DNA of 64,000 bases from Candidatus Lumbricidiphila eiseniae (GCA_002529645.1 NAEP01000017.1:1-64000); one strand, 5' to 3'; counted from the stretch's first letter, positions 35,635 to 46,006 are shown. The notes: generated by a model not told the origin, from the sequence alone. Numbers and translations are program-made.

Positions 35635-36558
35635 ATGGACCAGCGCACCCCACGGCTACCTCAATCACTGCGTGTTCGGGTTGCCGCCGCCGCTATTGGT
35701 TCCCTCGTCGCCGTGACCGTCGCCGTGGTTCTTGCACAGTGGCTCCGCCGCATCCCGGCAATTCATGTCTTCATCGCAGCATACCCGGGTGTTATCGGCC
35801 ACGACCAGGGAACACCGATCGGAACCCCACCGTGGCTAGCATGGCAGCATTTTCTCAATACACTTTTCCTCGTCCTCATTGTGCGCACCGGACTGCAGCT
35901 GCACTCCAAAAAACGACCACCCAGTTTCTGGACTCGTGACAACACTCGCTGGCCTCGCACTGCACGGCCGCCGCGCCGACTCAGCATCTATCTGTGGTGC
36001 CACCTGTGGGTCGATGCGCTGTGGATCATGAACGGGATCATCTATATTGTTCTGCTTGTCATCACCGGCCAGTGGCGAGTGCTGGTGCCCACCGACTGGT
36101 CAGTGGTTCCTCATGCGGTGTCTGTTGCCCTGCAGTACGCCTCACTCGATTGGCCGCTCGAAAACGCATGGGTGGGATACAACGCACTACAGCAGATCCT
36201 CTACACCACGGTGGTCTTTATCGCGGCACCACTGGCGATCCTCACCGGCCTGCGACTCTCTCCCGCCTGGCCCACCGGTGGATGGCTCGCCCGTCCCCTG
36301 TCCGAACGAATGGCGCGCGCCATCCACTACCCGGTTTTGCTGTTCTTTATCGGATTCACAATCGTCCATGTCGGACTCGTGCTGACAACCGGAATGTTCC
36401 GCAACCTCAATCAGATGTACGCTGCGCGCGAGTCCGCTGATGCGGTCGGGTTTATCGTCTGTGCCATCGCGGTGGCCGTGCTGGCCGTTGCGTGGGTTGT
36501 CACGAAGCCCGGACTTCTCAAGCGCATAGCAGCCACAACGGGCAAAGTTCAGGGGTAG
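35635..36558 (+). CDS. Cytochrome b/b561-type integral membrane protein
   Basis: 307 residues, ATG with GAAAGGA upstream. About six membrane segments. Candidate haem-ligating histidines are WQHFLNT (near 63), LWCHLWVDALW (near 123), AIHYPVLL (near 225) and TIVHVGLVL (near 243). The pattern resembles the membrane cytochrome b subunit that pairs with SoxC/YedY-like molybdopterin oxidoreductases, but no molybdopterin enzyme gene is next to it. Electron donor and acceptor are therefore unknown. Confidence 0.75.
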   Translation: MDQRTPRLPQSLRVRVAAAAIGSLVAVTVAVVLAQWLRRIPAIHVFIAAYPGVIGHDQGTPIGTPPWLAWQHFLNTLFLVLIVRTGLQLHSKKRPPSFWTRDNTRWPRTARPPRRLSIYLWCHLWVDALWIMNGIIYIVLLVITGQWRVLVPTDWSVVPHAVSVALQYASLDWPLENAWVGYNALQQILYTTVVFIAAPLAILTGLRLSPAWPTGGWLARPLSERMARAIHYPVLLFFIGFTIVHVGLVLTTGMFRNLNQMYAARESADAVGFIVCAIAVAVLAVAWVVTKPGLLKRIAATTGKVQG

Positions 36559-36659
36559 CGACGATGTGCCCGGCTCGGGGTTTCGTGTGATCAACCTCAT
36601 TCAGACGGCAGCGGGGAACGGTCGCGGTGGTTAGTGTGGCCCCACCTGTGCGTCCAGCC

Positions 36660-37931
36660 TCACTCAGACAGCGGCGGAACCGTTCGTGGGCGTATCACCA
36701 ACCACACCGACAGGGTCGCGAGGCAAGCGCAGAGGAACATGACCCCCGCCATCGGCGACGCGTCTGTTGTTCCCAGCGTGCCGAGAATTGGTCCGACAAT
36801 GCCCGCGAGGCCAAAGTTCGCGGCACCGAGAATCGAGGAGGCGGTTCCCGCTTCGGCTCCGTGATGAGCAAGGGCCAATACCTGAACGGCGGGAAATGCG
36901 AACCCGCACGCGCAGATGAGAAACCAGAGCGGGATGGCCGTTCCCCAGTAACCGGCACCCGTATGATCGAATACAAAAATGGCAACCGCAGCCAGAATCT
37001 GCACAACTGTTGTTCCCGCGAGGATCCACTGGGGCTGTGCCCTCGTGCGCATTAGCCACGAACTAACCTGCACACCCGCGACAACACCGACCGAATTCAT
37101 CCCAAATGCGAGGCCATATTGTTGCGGCGTGAAGTGGTACACGTCTTGAAAAAGGAACGACGATGTGGACAAATAGGCAAAGAGGCCGGTAAAATTCAAG
37201 GCTCCCACGACAACGGCACCGATAAATATTCGGTCATGAAAAAGAACGCGGAAACGAGAAGCGAGTGAGGATGTCGCAACCTGCCGATCCAGTTTGGGCA
37301 GGGTTTCCACAATCATCAATACGGTTGCAATAGCGACGACAAGACCGTATCCCGAAAGAACCCAGAACACACCCCGCCAGTCGGTGATTCGAAGCAACTG
37401 GGAACCAATCAGCGGGGCAAGAATTGGTGCCGAACCGTTGACAAGCGAGAGCCGCGAAAGCATTTTGACGAGCGGTTTTCCACCAAACAGGTCTCGCACG
37501 AGCGCCATCGTCACAACACCACCGGCGGCGGCACCGAATCCCACGAGTAGACGAAACACCGTGAGCCAGGTGATGTCTGGCGACAGCGCCGCACCGACCG
37601 ACGCGGCAACGTGAAGCAGGCACGACACAATCAGGGGCAGGCGGCGGCCCACCCTGTCGCTCCACGGTCCGACAATCAGTTGGCCGGCCGCGAATCCAAT
37701 GACGGTACCGGTGAGGGTGAGCTGGATTGCCGTTTCGGTTACACCGAGGTCAACCTGCAGTGCGGGAAACGCAGGCAAGTAAAGGTCGATCGTGAACGGA
37801 CCGAGTGCCGTCAGCGCGCCGAGCACAAACACGTAGATGAGTCGTTGTTGTCGGCTGAGCAGATCTCCGGGGTGGGACGGCTGGTTGTAGTCGTCCGGTT
37901 GAACGATAGGGATGGGGCTTGTGAACGTCAC
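36660..37931 (-). CDS. Bcr/CflA-family multidrug efflux MFS transporter
   Basis: 423 residues with 12 membrane spans. N-terminal LGALTALGPFTIDLYLPAFPALQVDLGVTE and the MFS loop GPWSDRVGRRLPL, with motif C-like LVGFGAAAGGVV, are characteristic of Bcr/CflA proton-driven exporters (DHA1 group). These export drugs such as bicyclomycin, or sulfonamides. The actual substrate cannot be read. The gene is single and convergent with cytochrome b. Confidence 0.9.
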   Translation of the reverse strand: MTFTSPIPIVQPDDYNQPSHPGDLLSRQQRLIYVFVLGALTALGPFTIDLYLPAFPALQVDLGVTETAIQLTLTGTVIGFAAGQLIVGPWSDRVGRRLPLIVSCLLHVAASVGAALSPDITWLTVFRLLVGFGAAAGGVVTMALVRDLFGGKPLVKMLSRLSLVNGSAPILAPLIGSQLLRITDWRGVFWVLSGYGLVVAIATVLMIVETLPKLDRQVATSSLASRFRVLFHDRIFIGAVVVGALNFTGLFAYLSTSSFLFQDVYHFTPQQYGLAFGMNSVGVVAGVQVSSWLMRTRAQPQWILAGTTVVQILAAVAIFVFDHTGAGYWGTAIPLWFLICACGFAFPAVQVLALAHHGAEAGTASSILGAANFGLAGIVGPILGTLGTTDASPMAGVMFLCACLATLSVWLVIRPRTVPPLSE

Positions 37932-38813
37932 GCTAGTTCCTGGTCAGCTAGAAAGTGGGGCACAGTCTCACGCGGTCTCGACACGGTGGATCGCCGACAC
38001 CAACCAAAACGGGCATCCTCGCCGGGATGATTCACGCCCACCAGTGTGGGGATCACGAATTTTGGTCGTGGTAAATCCTACTCACAGAACTGGCACAGCG
38101 CTCGGTATCACACCAAAATTCGGTATTAGGGTCAAGAAAATCGTCGACATGGGGTTTGCGTGTGAGGGTTGGGGAAAGTGGGTGAGGGTTTTCATCGGAA
38201 TTCTACCCAGGGATCCTCAATGTTCGGCGAGAGCACGAGTGGTCTCGCCGTGAGACAGTAACCGTAGGCAACGAGAGTGGATGCGGCCGTCGTGAGGGTT
38301 TCTTGGATGGCTGTCTCCGACTGTGAGCGCAGTGCAAGAGAATAATCGTAATGCGAACAGAGAATGTGTGTGAGATTGTTCATAGTTCTGTCGGAGACAG
38401 CTCAACTTGACACTTCTGGAAAAAGCACTGATCTTTTCGTCAGAGATCCTAAAATAGCTAGTCAGCCAATCGTTATCATCATCACGTATCGTTCCAGAAA
38501 ACTAATATTACATCCCTTATTTTCACCGGTGGTTGAGCGCCTCCAAAACCACCAATCTTGAGCACACTGATAGTTGCTATAATTCTCAAATAGAACGTAA
38601 TATACGACCGTATCACCAGCACGACAATATCTTACCTGCGATAAAAGTTTGCTCGATTTCCAGGCTGAATACTGCACAAAATGAGCATTGATCTCACTGT
38701 CTTTCTGAGTTCTGTAAAGTGCCAGCACCCGCCTCTAAGGCACTAGACTTTCCATACCCATCCCTACCTTCACATTGATTTGTAGGGGTTGCTCTCACCA
38801 GTGACGTACCCCG
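37932..38813. other. 880-bp gene-poor stretch, AT-rich in its right half
   Basis: No convincing gene. From about 38330 to 38760 the DNA is markedly richer in A+T than the surroundings. Short open frames exist on the minus strand at 38192-38383 (63 aa) and 38462-38728 (88 aa), but neither has a ribosome site. A perfect inverted repeat GAATTTTGGT (38057-38066) and ACCAAAATTC (38112-38121) is present. A hairpin GTGACG/CGTCAC at 38801-38817 overlaps the stop of the ABC exporter gene and may end its transcript. Confidence 0.6.
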
Positions 38814-40715
38814 TCACCTGAGGCTGCTGTTATCACCCCGTTCCTGCTGTCGATACAACGAGGTGTACAAACCGTCTGCGCGCAACAACTCTTCGTGCGT
38901 ACCCCGCTCCACAATCCGCCCCTCATGGAGAACGAAAATCACATCCGCCGACACCACTGTTGAGAGCCGATGCGCGACCGCTATGGTCGTACGACCGCGC
39001 GCCGCGTCATCAAGCGCCCGCTGCACAATCCGCTCCGAGATTGTGTCCAGCGCGCTCGTTGCCTCGTCGAGAATGAGCAATTCTGGGTCTTTCAGCAACA
39101 CTCGCGCAATCGCGACGCGCTGCTTTTCACCGCCCGAAAGCCGGTGCCCTCGCTCCCCCACAATCGTCCCCAGGCCCTCCGGCAGCTTCGCAATAAAGTC
39201 GTGCAGATTGGCCGAGCGAACGGCCGCCATTAACTCCTCTTCGCTGGCATCGGGGCGAGCGTATCGCAGGTTGTCACGAATGCTTGCGTGAAACAGATAC
39301 GTCTCCTGCGTCACAATTCCAATCCGATCAACAAGCGATTCCCGCGTGAACTCCCGCACGTCAATACCCCCGCAGGTGATAGTGCCCGTAGTCGCCTCAT
39401 ACAGTCGCGGCACCAGTTGCACGATGGTCGATTTGCCCGCACCGCTTGGCCCGACAAACGCCGCGAATTGCCCTGGCTCTACCGAGAAGCTCACCTCCGT
39501 GAGTGTTGCCGGAGCATCCGGTGCCACACTCGGGTAGCGAAACCAGACACCGTCGAACCGGATGCGCCCGAGCGGCGCAGTTGTCGCGAGCGAGCGAGCG
39601 AGCGGGGCATCCACAATCGCGGGCACGAGGTCAAGGTACTCAAAGATTCGCGCAAACAGGGCACGGGATGTCTGCAGATCCAACGCCACCCGCATGAGCG
39701 CAATGAGTGGGAACAGCAACCGTGCCTGCACGGTCGTGAAAGCCACGATCGTTCCTGCCGAGACGGGAGCGGCGTGAGACAGGATGACAAGTCCGGCGAT
39801 GAGGTAGACAATTGCCGGAATGGCGGACATAAAGACACTCACCATGGCGAAGAACCACTGCCCGGTCATCTGTTGCCGCACCTGCAGCTGAATCTGATTG
39901 GCATTTTCCCCTGCATACCGCTCAATCTCACTCGCCTGCCGATTGAAACTCTTCGCAAGAAGGATGCCCGAAATTGACAGCGTCTCCTGGGTGATCGCCG
40001 ACATTTCGGACAGTGACTCTTGAGTTTTTGTGGCGATCCGTGCTCGCACCTGTCCCACTCGTCGCTGCGCAATCACCATAAACGGCATAAAAATCACCGC
40101 AATAATTGTGAGCTGCCAGTTGAGAATAACCATCGCAATTCCCGCTGATAACACCTGAACGGTATTACCCACCACGCTGGAGACAGTGTTGGTGACCACG
40201 TTCGCAACACCACCAACGTCGTTTTGTAGTCGAGACTGGATAACTCCGGTGCGAGTGTGGGTAAAGAAGTTTAGTTCCATCGACTGCAGCCGGGTAAAGA
40301 GCCGAACCCGCAGGCTTCCCATCACCCTGTTACCAATCGTTGCGGTCAGCCAGGTCTGCCACACTCCGAGCAGCGCCGAGACGAGGTAGACCACAATCAT
40401 GATGATGACAAGCTCGCTCAGCACAGAAAAGTTGGGAGGCTCACTCGAACCGGTCGCCGTGTGGGGGAAGAGTCCCTCGTCGAATGCGCGCTGAATGAGC
40501 AACGGGGGCACAATGGCGAGCGCGGCCGTCACGATAACGAGCAGCATCGTGACGGTGAGCCCCACCCGGAAAGGCGCAAACAGTTCCATGATCCGGCGGA
40601 GAAGAAAGGGAATTTCTGGTGCCTCGGCGTTCGCCGCACGCTGGGCCGTCACATCTCCCGATGCAACCCGGGTGCGGCTCTTTCCGTGCTGGCCAACCTG
40701 CCTCGTCATGCTCAT
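38814..40715 (-). CDS. ABC exporter, fused membrane and ATPase domains
   Basis: 633 residues. Six membrane spans over residues 55-350, then a nucleotide-binding domain: Walker A GPSGAGKST near 417, signature LSGGEKQRVAIARVLL near 522, Walker B LLILDEATSALD near 545, His in VAHRL. Homodimeric lipid/drug exporters of the MsbA/LmrA type have this form. The N-terminus carries a 25-residue basic extension. Substrate unknown. It is divergent from xylA across a 280-bp gap holding the 28-bp repeat pair. Confidence 0.93.
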   Translation of the reverse strand: MSMTRQVGQHGKSRTRVASGDVTAQRAANAEAPEIPFLLRRIMELFAPFRVGLTVTMLLVIVTAALAIVPPLLIQRAFDEGLFPHTATGSSEPPNFSVLSELVIIMIVVYLVSALLGVWQTWLTATIGNRVMGSLRVRLFTRLQSMELNFFTHTRTGVIQSRLQNDVGGVANVVTNTVSSVVGNTVQVLSAGIAMVILNWQLTIIAVIFMPFMVIAQRRVGQVRARIATKTQESLSEMSAITQETLSISGILLAKSFNRQASEIERYAGENANQIQLQVRQQMTGQWFFAMVSVFMSAIPAIVYLIAGLVILSHAAPVSAGTIVAFTTVQARLLFPLIALMRVALDLQTSRALFARIFEYLDLVPAIVDAPLARSLATTAPLGRIRFDGVWFRYPSVAPDAPATLTEVSFSVEPGQFAAFVGPSGAGKSTIVQLVPRLYEATTGTITCGGIDVREFTRESLVDRIGIVTQETYLFHASIRDNLRYARPDASEEELMAAVRSANLHDFIAKLPEGLGTIVGERGHRLSGGEKQRVAIARVLLKDPELLILDEATSALDTISERIVQRALDDAARGRTTIAVAHRLSTVVSADVIFVLHEGRIVERGTHEELLRADGLYTSLYRQQERGDNSSLR

Positions 40716-40760
40716 AGCGACACCTTAGAGGACGGGTATACGCGGGCACACAGCGACACC

Positions 40761-40849
40761 GCTCGCTGAGAGTTCGCAGGGACTGCACGATCGTTTCATG
40801 GCGATGCCCAAGCCCGATTTGGCTCGCTGAGAGTTCGCAGGGACTGCAC
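40761..40849. repeat. Perfect 28-bp direct repeat pair flanking exactly 33 bp (61-bp period)
   Basis: Copies at 40761-40788 and 40822-40849 are identical over all 28 bases (begin GCTCGCTGAGAG, end GGGACTGCAC). The bases on either side differ at once. Between them lie exactly 33 unrelated bases (40789-40821, beginning with G). The site is in the gap between the ABC exporter and xylA. Same dimensions as the pair at 29647, but unrelated sequence. Confidence 0.9.
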
Positions 40850-40932
40850 AGGCCGAGCGCACAGGCATCACCGCACCAACTCCTTTGCGCTGAGCGCTCG
40901 CACACACCTTGAAGCACCGTCCACTACCTGAT

Positions 40933-40948
40933 ATGTTGCGTGGAACAT
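40933..40948. promoter_or_regulatory. Possible operator upstream of xylA
   Basis: ATGTT-N6-AACAT inverted repeat about 50 bases before the xylA ATG. The size and place suit a LacI- or ROK-type (XylR) operator controlling xylAB. No regulator gene is next to it. Confidence 0.35.
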
Positions 40949-40997
40949 CAAAATATGGATGGCGCTGTTGCCACCCACTCTGAGCGAAAGCTGACCC

Positions 40998-42188
40998 ATG
41001 AACCTTCTGCCCACCCCCACCGACAGGTTCACCTTCGGCCTGTGGACCTTCGGCTGGACCGCACAGGACCAGTTCGGCAGTCCGACACGCCGACCCGTTG
41101 ACACGGTAGCGGCCGTGCACAAACTCGCCGAACTCGGTGCCTACGGGATGACCTTTCACGACAATGACCTCTACCCGTTCGAGGCGACTGACGCAGAACG
41201 GCAGCACGAAATCGACCGCCTGAAAAACGCACTGGCCGACACCGGCTTGGTCATCCCGATGATCACAACAAACCTCTTCAGCCACCCGGTGTTCAAAGAC
41301 GGCGGTTTCACGTCGAACGATCGTTCGGTCCGACGGTTCGCGATGCGAAAGGTTATCCGCAATATTGATCTCGCGGCAGAGCTCGGGGCATCCACGTTTG
41401 TCATGTGGGGTGGGCGCGAGGGCAGCGAGTACGACTCCGCGAAGGATGTTCGTGGCGCCCTCGCGCGCTATCGGGAAGCGGTCAACGCTCTGTCCGACTA
41501 CGTTATTGAGAAGAAATACCCGATCCGGTTCGCGATTGAACCGAAACCAAACGAACCGCGCGGAGACATTCTGCTGCCAACCGTCGGACATGCACTCGCC
41601 TTCATTAACACCCTCGACCACCCCGAACTGGTGGGACTCAACCCAGAAACAGGACACGAACAGATGTCCGGACTCAATTTTGTGCACGGAATTGGGCAGG
41701 CACTGGACGCCGGGAAACTTTTCCACATTGACCTCAACGGTCAACGCGGCGTGAAGTTTGACCAGGATCTTGTGTTCGGCCACGGCGATATCCAGAACGC
41801 CTTTTCACTCGTCGAGCTACTCGAATTCGGTGGTGCCAACGGTGGACGCTCCTACGACGGCCCACGCCACTTCGACTACAAACCGAGCCGCACCGAGGAC
41901 TCAACCGGGGTGTGGGAATCGGTCGCGGCAAACATGCGGATGTACCTCCTGCTCAAAGAGCGCGCGGCCGCGTTCAGGGCTGACCCCGAGGTGCAGGCTG
42001 CCCGGGCCGCGGCGAAGGTGGACGAGATTCAACAGCCCACGCTCGCGGTCGGCGAGTCCGCTGCAACCCTGCTGACCGACCGGAGCACCTACGAAGAATT
42101 CGATGCCGACTCCTACTTCGATGGGCGCGGTTACGGATTTGTGAGACTCCAACAACTCGCAATGGAACACCTCCTCGGAGCCCGCTGA
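40998..42188 (+). CDS. xylA: Xylose isomerase
   Basis: 396 residues, the class I (actinobacterial) xylose isomerase length. Converts D-xylose to D-xylulose with two divalent metals. Visible active-site segments: [12 protein letters not shown] (catalytic His near 54), [23 protein letters not shown] (metal Glu and the catalytic Lys, near 180), [13 protein letters not shown] and [11 protein letters not shown], and the C-terminal [10 protein letters not shown]. Followed by xylB after three bases, so the pair forms an operon. Confidence 0.96.
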   Translation: MNLLPTPTDRFTFGLWTFGWTAQDQFGSPTRRPVDTVAAVHKLAELGAYGMTFHDNDLYPFEATDAERQHEIDRLKNALADTGLVIPMITTNLFSHPVFKDGGFTSNDRSVRRFAMRKVIRNIDLAAELGASTFVMWGGREGSEYDSAKDVRGALARYREAVNALSDYVIEKKYPIRFAIEPKPNEPRGDILLPTVGHALAFINTLDHPELVGLNPETGHEQMSGLNFVHGIGQALDAGKLFHIDLNGQRGVKFDQDLVFGHGDIQNAFSLVELLEFGGANGGRSYDGPRHFDYKPSRTEDSTGVWESVAANMRMYLLLKERAAAFRADPEVQAARAAAKVDEIQQPTLAVGESAATLLTDRSTYEEFDADSYFDGRGYGFVRLQQLAMEHLLGAR

Positions 42189-42191
42189 GCT

Positions 42192-43619
42192 ATGCCACTG
42201 GTCGTCGGTGTCGATTCTTCGACCCAGAGCTGCAAGATTGTTGTCTGTGACGCCGCGACCGGCACCATCGTGCGTCAGGGCAGCGCACCCCACCCGGATG
42301 GCACGGAGGTTGATCCGGAGGCATGGTGGCACGCACTGCTGACCGCCATCACAGCGGCCGGTGGGCTTGATGATGTGTCGGCGCTCGCGGTCGGCGGGCA
42401 GCAGCACGGCATGATCGTGTTGGATGCCTCGGGGCGAGTCATCCGCCCCGCCCTGCTCTGGAACGACACCCGTTCGTCCGAGGCCGCTCAAGAGCTGACG
42501 GTGCAGTTCCCGGACATCGTCGCTCGAACCGGCACCCTCCCCGTCGCTTCCTTTACCGCGACGAAGCTGCGGTGGCTCCGCAACACCGAACCTGCCAACG
42601 CTCAGCGCGTCGCGGCTGTGTGTCTTCCGCACGACTGGTTAACGTGGCGACTGCGCGGATACGGTCCCGCCGGTGACTCACCGCTCGGGCCGATTCTGAC
42701 CGAGCTCACAACCGACCGATCAGAGGCAAGCGGCACGAGTTACTGGTCTCCGACAACCGGTCACTACGACCGAGAGGTGCTCGGTGCGGCCCTCGGTCAC
42801 GACGCGGTGTTGCCGCGAGTGCTGGGGCCGGGAGAGGCTGCGGGCGTCACCGCAGAGATGAACGCGGTGCACGGCGTGCGCGTTCCGGGTGGCATTACTG
42901 TTGGGCCGGGTGCGGGTGACAATGCGGCGGCGAGTTTGGGGCTGAGCGCGACATCCGGCGATGTGGTCATCTCGCTCGGAACCAGCGGCACGGTGTGTGC
43001 GGTCAGTGAGTCACCCGCTGTTGATGAAAGCGGCACGGTTGCGGGGTTCGCCGACGCCCTCGGCGGGTACCTACCGCTTAGTTGCACCCTCAACGCTGCC
43101 CGAGTGCTGGACTCGGTGGCTCGAGTGCTCGGAGTAGATCATGCTGAACTCGGCCGACTCGCCCTCGCGGCACCGGCTGGCTCGGGCGGGCTGGTGCTAC
43201 AGCCCTACTTCGAGGGGGAGCGCACCCCGAATCTCCCCGACGCGACCGCAACACTGTTCGGGATGACCCTCCACACGTTTACCCGCGAGTTCCTCGCCCG
43301 AGCGGCAATCGAGGGCATGCTCTGCAGCCTTGCCGATGGATTCGATATCGTGACCCGCTACAGTGCCCCGACACAACGCATCCTGCTCATCGGCGGCGGT
43401 GCGCGCAGCGAAGCAGTCATCCACATTGCGGCGGAGGTCTTCAGTGTGCCCGTTGTCGTGCCGGAGCCCGGAGAATACGTGGCGCTCGGCGCTGCTCGGC
43501 AGGCAGCGTGGGTGGTGTCCGGGCTACTGCCCGATTGGCCGATCGCCGTCGCCGCAACCCCGCCCGTCGCGACCGTGCCGACGATCCGACAGCAGTACGC
43601 CGCCCGGGCCGAGCACTAA
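42192..43619 (+). CDS. xylB: Xylulokinase
   Basis: 475 residues, FGGY-family sugar kinase that phosphorylates D-xylulose to xylulose 5-phosphate for the pentose phosphate pathway. Phosphate-1 loop [15 protein letters not shown] at the start, substrate motif [12 protein letters not shown] near 75, ALLWNDTRS near 95, adenosine/ATP segment [15 protein letters not shown] near 260 and [19 protein letters not shown] near 400. Cotranscribed with xylA. Its end overlaps the convergent oxidoreductase stop by four bases. Confidence 0.95.
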   Translation: MPLVVGVDSSTQSCKIVVCDAATGTIVRQGSAPHPDGTEVDPEAWWHALLTAITAAGGLDDVSALAVGGQQHGMIVLDASGRVIRPALLWNDTRSSEAAQELTVQFPDIVARTGTLPVASFTATKLRWLRNTEPANAQRVAAVCLPHDWLTWRLRGYGPAGDSPLGPILTELTTDRSEASGTSYWSPTTGHYDREVLGAALGHDAVLPRVLGPGEAAGVTAEMNAVHGVRVPGGITVGPGAGDNAAASLGLSATSGDVVISLGTSGTVCAVSESPAVDESGTVAGFADALGGYLPLSCTLNAARVLDSVARVLGVDHAELGRLALAAPAGSGGLVLQPYFEGERTPNLPDATATLFGMTLHTFTREFLARAAIEGMLCSLADGFDIVTRYSAPTQRILLIGGGARSEAVIHIAAEVFSVPVVVPEPGEYVALGAARQAAWVVSGLLPDWPIAVAATPPVATVPTIRQQYAARAEH

Positions 43620-44791
43620 CCCTGCGTCGAAACCCACGCACTGTTGGCGGCTGAGGAGCGCTCAACGGCATCAAGTACGCGCTGCACGTGCAGACCGTCG
43701 GCGAAGGAAGGCTGTGGTTGGCGGTGGGCCGCGACATCCACGACGAAGTCTTTCACCTGGTGTGAGAACCCGTGCTCGTAGCCAAGAATATGACCGGTCG
43801 GCCACCACGACGCAAAGTATGGGTGGGCGGGTTCAGTCACCTGAATCTTCCGGAATCCAAGCTCGGTCTGTGGTGAGGTCGCGTCATAGAACTCGAGAGT
43901 GTTCATGTTCTCCATATCGAAAGCCAGCGCACCCGCACTGCCAGACAGCTCGATCCGCAGGGAGTTCTTGCGTCCGGTCGCGAACCGGGTAGCCTCATAC
44001 GAGGCGAGCACACCGGAGTCGAATCGACCGGTGAAGAGAGCAACATCGTCCACGGTGACGGCTCCGCGATCATTCGACGCCGTCCCCGACAGCCCCACGG
44101 ATGCTTCGAGCAGAGCTCGTTCGTGCACGAGCGTCTCGAGGATGCCTGACACCTTCGTCACCCGCTGCCCGGTGATGTACTCCGACAGATCCACGGCGTG
44201 TGCACCGATGTCACTGAGCGCCCCGGAGCCCGCGTGCTCCTTTTGCAGCCGCCACGTGAGCGGAGCCTCTTCGTCGCTCAACCAGTCTTGCAGGTACGCC
44301 GCGCGAACCTGTCGCACAGCACCGATCCGACCGGCTGCAACCATGTCTCGTGCAAACGCGACCGCCGGAACACGGCGATACGTGAATCCCACCATCGCGA
44401 AAACACCCCTGGCTTGCGCCCGCTCCGCGGCGGCAGCCATCTGCTCCGCCTCGGCAACGGAGTTAGCCAGCGGCTTCTCACACAGCACGTGTTTGCCCGC
44501 GTTGAGAGCGGCAATAGCGATCTGGGCGTGCGAATCACCCGGAGTCACGATATCAACGATGTCGATATCGTCCCGCTCAACAGCTGCTCGCCAGTCTGTG
44601 GATGTTTCGGACCATCCCCACTTGTTCGCCGCAGCCACCGCACCCGCCGCGTTCCGACCGACAAGCAGGGTGAGCTCGGGCACCGCGGGCAGGTCGAAGA
44701 AGCGCGGCGCAACGCGCCATCCCTGCGAGTGCGCAGCACCCATGAACCCGTGACCGATCATTGCGACACGAAGAGTGGATGTGTGGCTCAT
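43616..44791 (-). CDS. Gfo/Idh/MocA-family oxidoreductase
   Basis: 391 residues. N-terminal Rossmann fold ([17 protein letters not shown]) and the family motif [17 protein letters not shown] near residue 99, with the catalytic Lys. The C-terminal domain binds the sugar, with [14 protein letters not shown] near 200. Such enzymes oxidise inositol, glucosides or other polyols using NAD(P). Position next to xylAB suggests a sugar pathway role, but the substrate is unknown. Confidence 0.88.
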   Translation of the reverse strand: MSHTSTLRVAMIGHGFMGAAHSQGWRVAPRFFDLPAVPELTLLVGRNAAGAVAAANKWGWSETSTDWRAAVERDDIDIVDIVTPGDSHAQIAIAALNAGKHVLCEKPLANSVAEAEQMAAAAERAQARGVFAMVGFTYRRVPAVAFARDMVAAGRIGAVRQVRAAYLQDWLSDEEAPLTWRLQKEHAGSGALSDIGAHAVDLSEYITGQRVTKVSGILETLVHERALLEASVGLSGTASNDRGAVTVDDVALFTGRFDSGVLASYEATRFATGRKNSLRIELSGSAGALAFDMENMNTLEFYDATSPQTELGFRKIQVTEPAHPYFASWWPTGHILGYEHGFSHQVKDFVVDVAAHRQPQPSFADGLHVQRVLDAVERSSAANSAWVSTQG

Positions 44792-44873
44792 GTTCTAGCT
44801 CCCTGGGTTAAAGGGTATGGCGCAGGGCCAGCCGTCTCCCGAATAGTGAGCGTTGACGGCGGAAGTGTGGCGG

Positions 44874-44908
44874 GGATGCCCCGTGGTCACGCGAACCACA
44901 GGGCATCC
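44874..44908 (-). terminator. Hairpin downstream of rplL
   Basis: Strong stem: GGATGCCCC-GTGGT (44874-44887) pairs with ACCAC-A-GGGCATCC (44895-44908) around a 7-base loop. It lies after the rplJL genes and before the next minus-strand gene. There is no U run, so it may be a Rho-assisted or processing structure. Confidence 0.55.
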
Positions 44909-44986
44909 ATGCTATCTTGCACCGTGCGGCAGCACACGATATGCCCACACCGTGCGGCGCGAACCTCGACGCTGCGCGAACCTCAA

Positions 44987-45379
44987 CTACTTGAGGGTGA
45001 CGGTAGCGCCAGCCTCTTCGAGAGCAGTCTTGGCCTTCTCGGCCGTCTCTTTGTTCGCACCCTCGAGAACGGCCTTCGGCGCGCCGTCAACAACGGCCTT
45101 CGCCTCGCCGAGACCGAGCGAGGTGAGCTCACGGACAACCTTGATGACCTGGATCTTCTTGTCGCCAGCAGCCTCGAGAACGACGTCGAATGAGTCCTTC
45201 TCTTCGACCTCTTCCACGGCGGCCGCCCCGCCACCGGCGCCCGGTGCCGCAGCCACCGCAACCGGTGCCGCAGCCGTGACCTCGAAGGTCTCCTCAAATG
45301 CCTTAACAAACTCAGAAAGTTCAATGAGCGTCAAACCCTTGAACTGCTCGAGAAGTTCTGCGGTGGAAAGCTTTGCCAT
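44987..45379 (-). CDS. rplL: 50S ribosomal protein L7/L12
   Basis: 130 residues. N-terminal dimerisation domain ([29 protein letters not shown]), Ala/Gly-rich hinge ([18 protein letters not shown]) and the C-terminal factor-binding domain ([34 protein letters not shown]). It forms the ribosomal stalk with L10 and recruits translation factors. GGAG lies eight bases before the ATG. Cotranscribed with rplJ, 47 bases upstream. Confidence 0.97.
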   Translation of the reverse strand: MAKLSTAELLEQFKGLTLIELSEFVKAFEETFEVTAAAPVAVAAAPGAGGGAAAVEEVEEKDSFDVVLEAAGDKKIQVIKVVRELTSLGLGEAKAVVDGAPKAVLEGANKETAEKAKTALEEAGATVTLK

Positions 45380-45426
45380 GATGTTTACTCCTTATATTTT
45401 TCGTTGATGCACAGGTAACCCGCGGG

Positions 45427-45942
45427 TTACGCTGCAGACTCGTGCTTGGCCCGCAGCGCGTCAACCGTGCGAACGGCCTTCGAGAGCGGTGCGTTGAACA
45501 GGTATGCCGCTCCATAGAGAGACGCCGTGAAGGCACCAGCCAGTTTGGCCAACAGCACCTCGCGGGATTCAAGCTCAGCGAGCTTGGATACCTCGCCAGC
45601 GGTGAGTGGCTTGCCATCGACATAGCCGCCCTTCACCACGAGGAGAGGATTTGCCTTGGCAAAGTCACGCAGTGCCTTCGCAACGGCAACCGGGTCGCCG
45701 TGCACAAAAGCAATCGCCGACGGCCCAGCAAGCTGGTCATCGAACGCAGAGATTCCGGCCTTATTGGCCGCAATCTTCGTGAGCGTGTTCTTTACCACGG
45801 CGTAGCTCGCGTCACCACGGATGTTGCTCCGAAGCTCTTTCAGCTTCGCTACCGTGAGGCCGCGATATTCGGTGAGCAGAACGGCAGCCGAACTCTGGAA
45901 CAGTCCAGTCAATTCGGCAACCGTGGCTTCCTTTGTCGCCAT
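45427..45942 (-). CDS. rplJ: 50S ribosomal protein L10
   Basis: 171 residues from the ATG at 45942, which has AAGGAG five bases upstream; a GTG six bases earlier is rejected because it would place the site too close. [38 protein letters not shown] is the standard L10 N-terminus. The C-terminal helix binds L7/L12 dimers. L10 usually represses its own mRNA through the leader described upstream. Confidence 0.97.
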   Translation of the reverse strand: MATKEATVAELTGLFQSSAAVLLTEYRGLTVAKLKELRSNIRGDASYAVVKNTLTKIAANKAGISAFDDQLAGPSAIAFVHGDPVAVAKALRDFAKANPLLVVKGGYVDGKPLTAGEVSKLAELESREVLLAKLAGAFTASLYGAAYLFNAPLSKAVRTVDALRAKHESAA

Positions 45943-46006
45943 GGGCACTCCTTAGAAATCGTCAGGTGCCACGGCGTGGCACCCCGACCGCCCCGCGGGT
46001 TCTCAC

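Noticed and set aside
38192-38728. Two small minus-strand genes (63 and 88 aa).
   Set aside because: No ribosome sites, atypical composition and no recognisable domain; left as unassigned.
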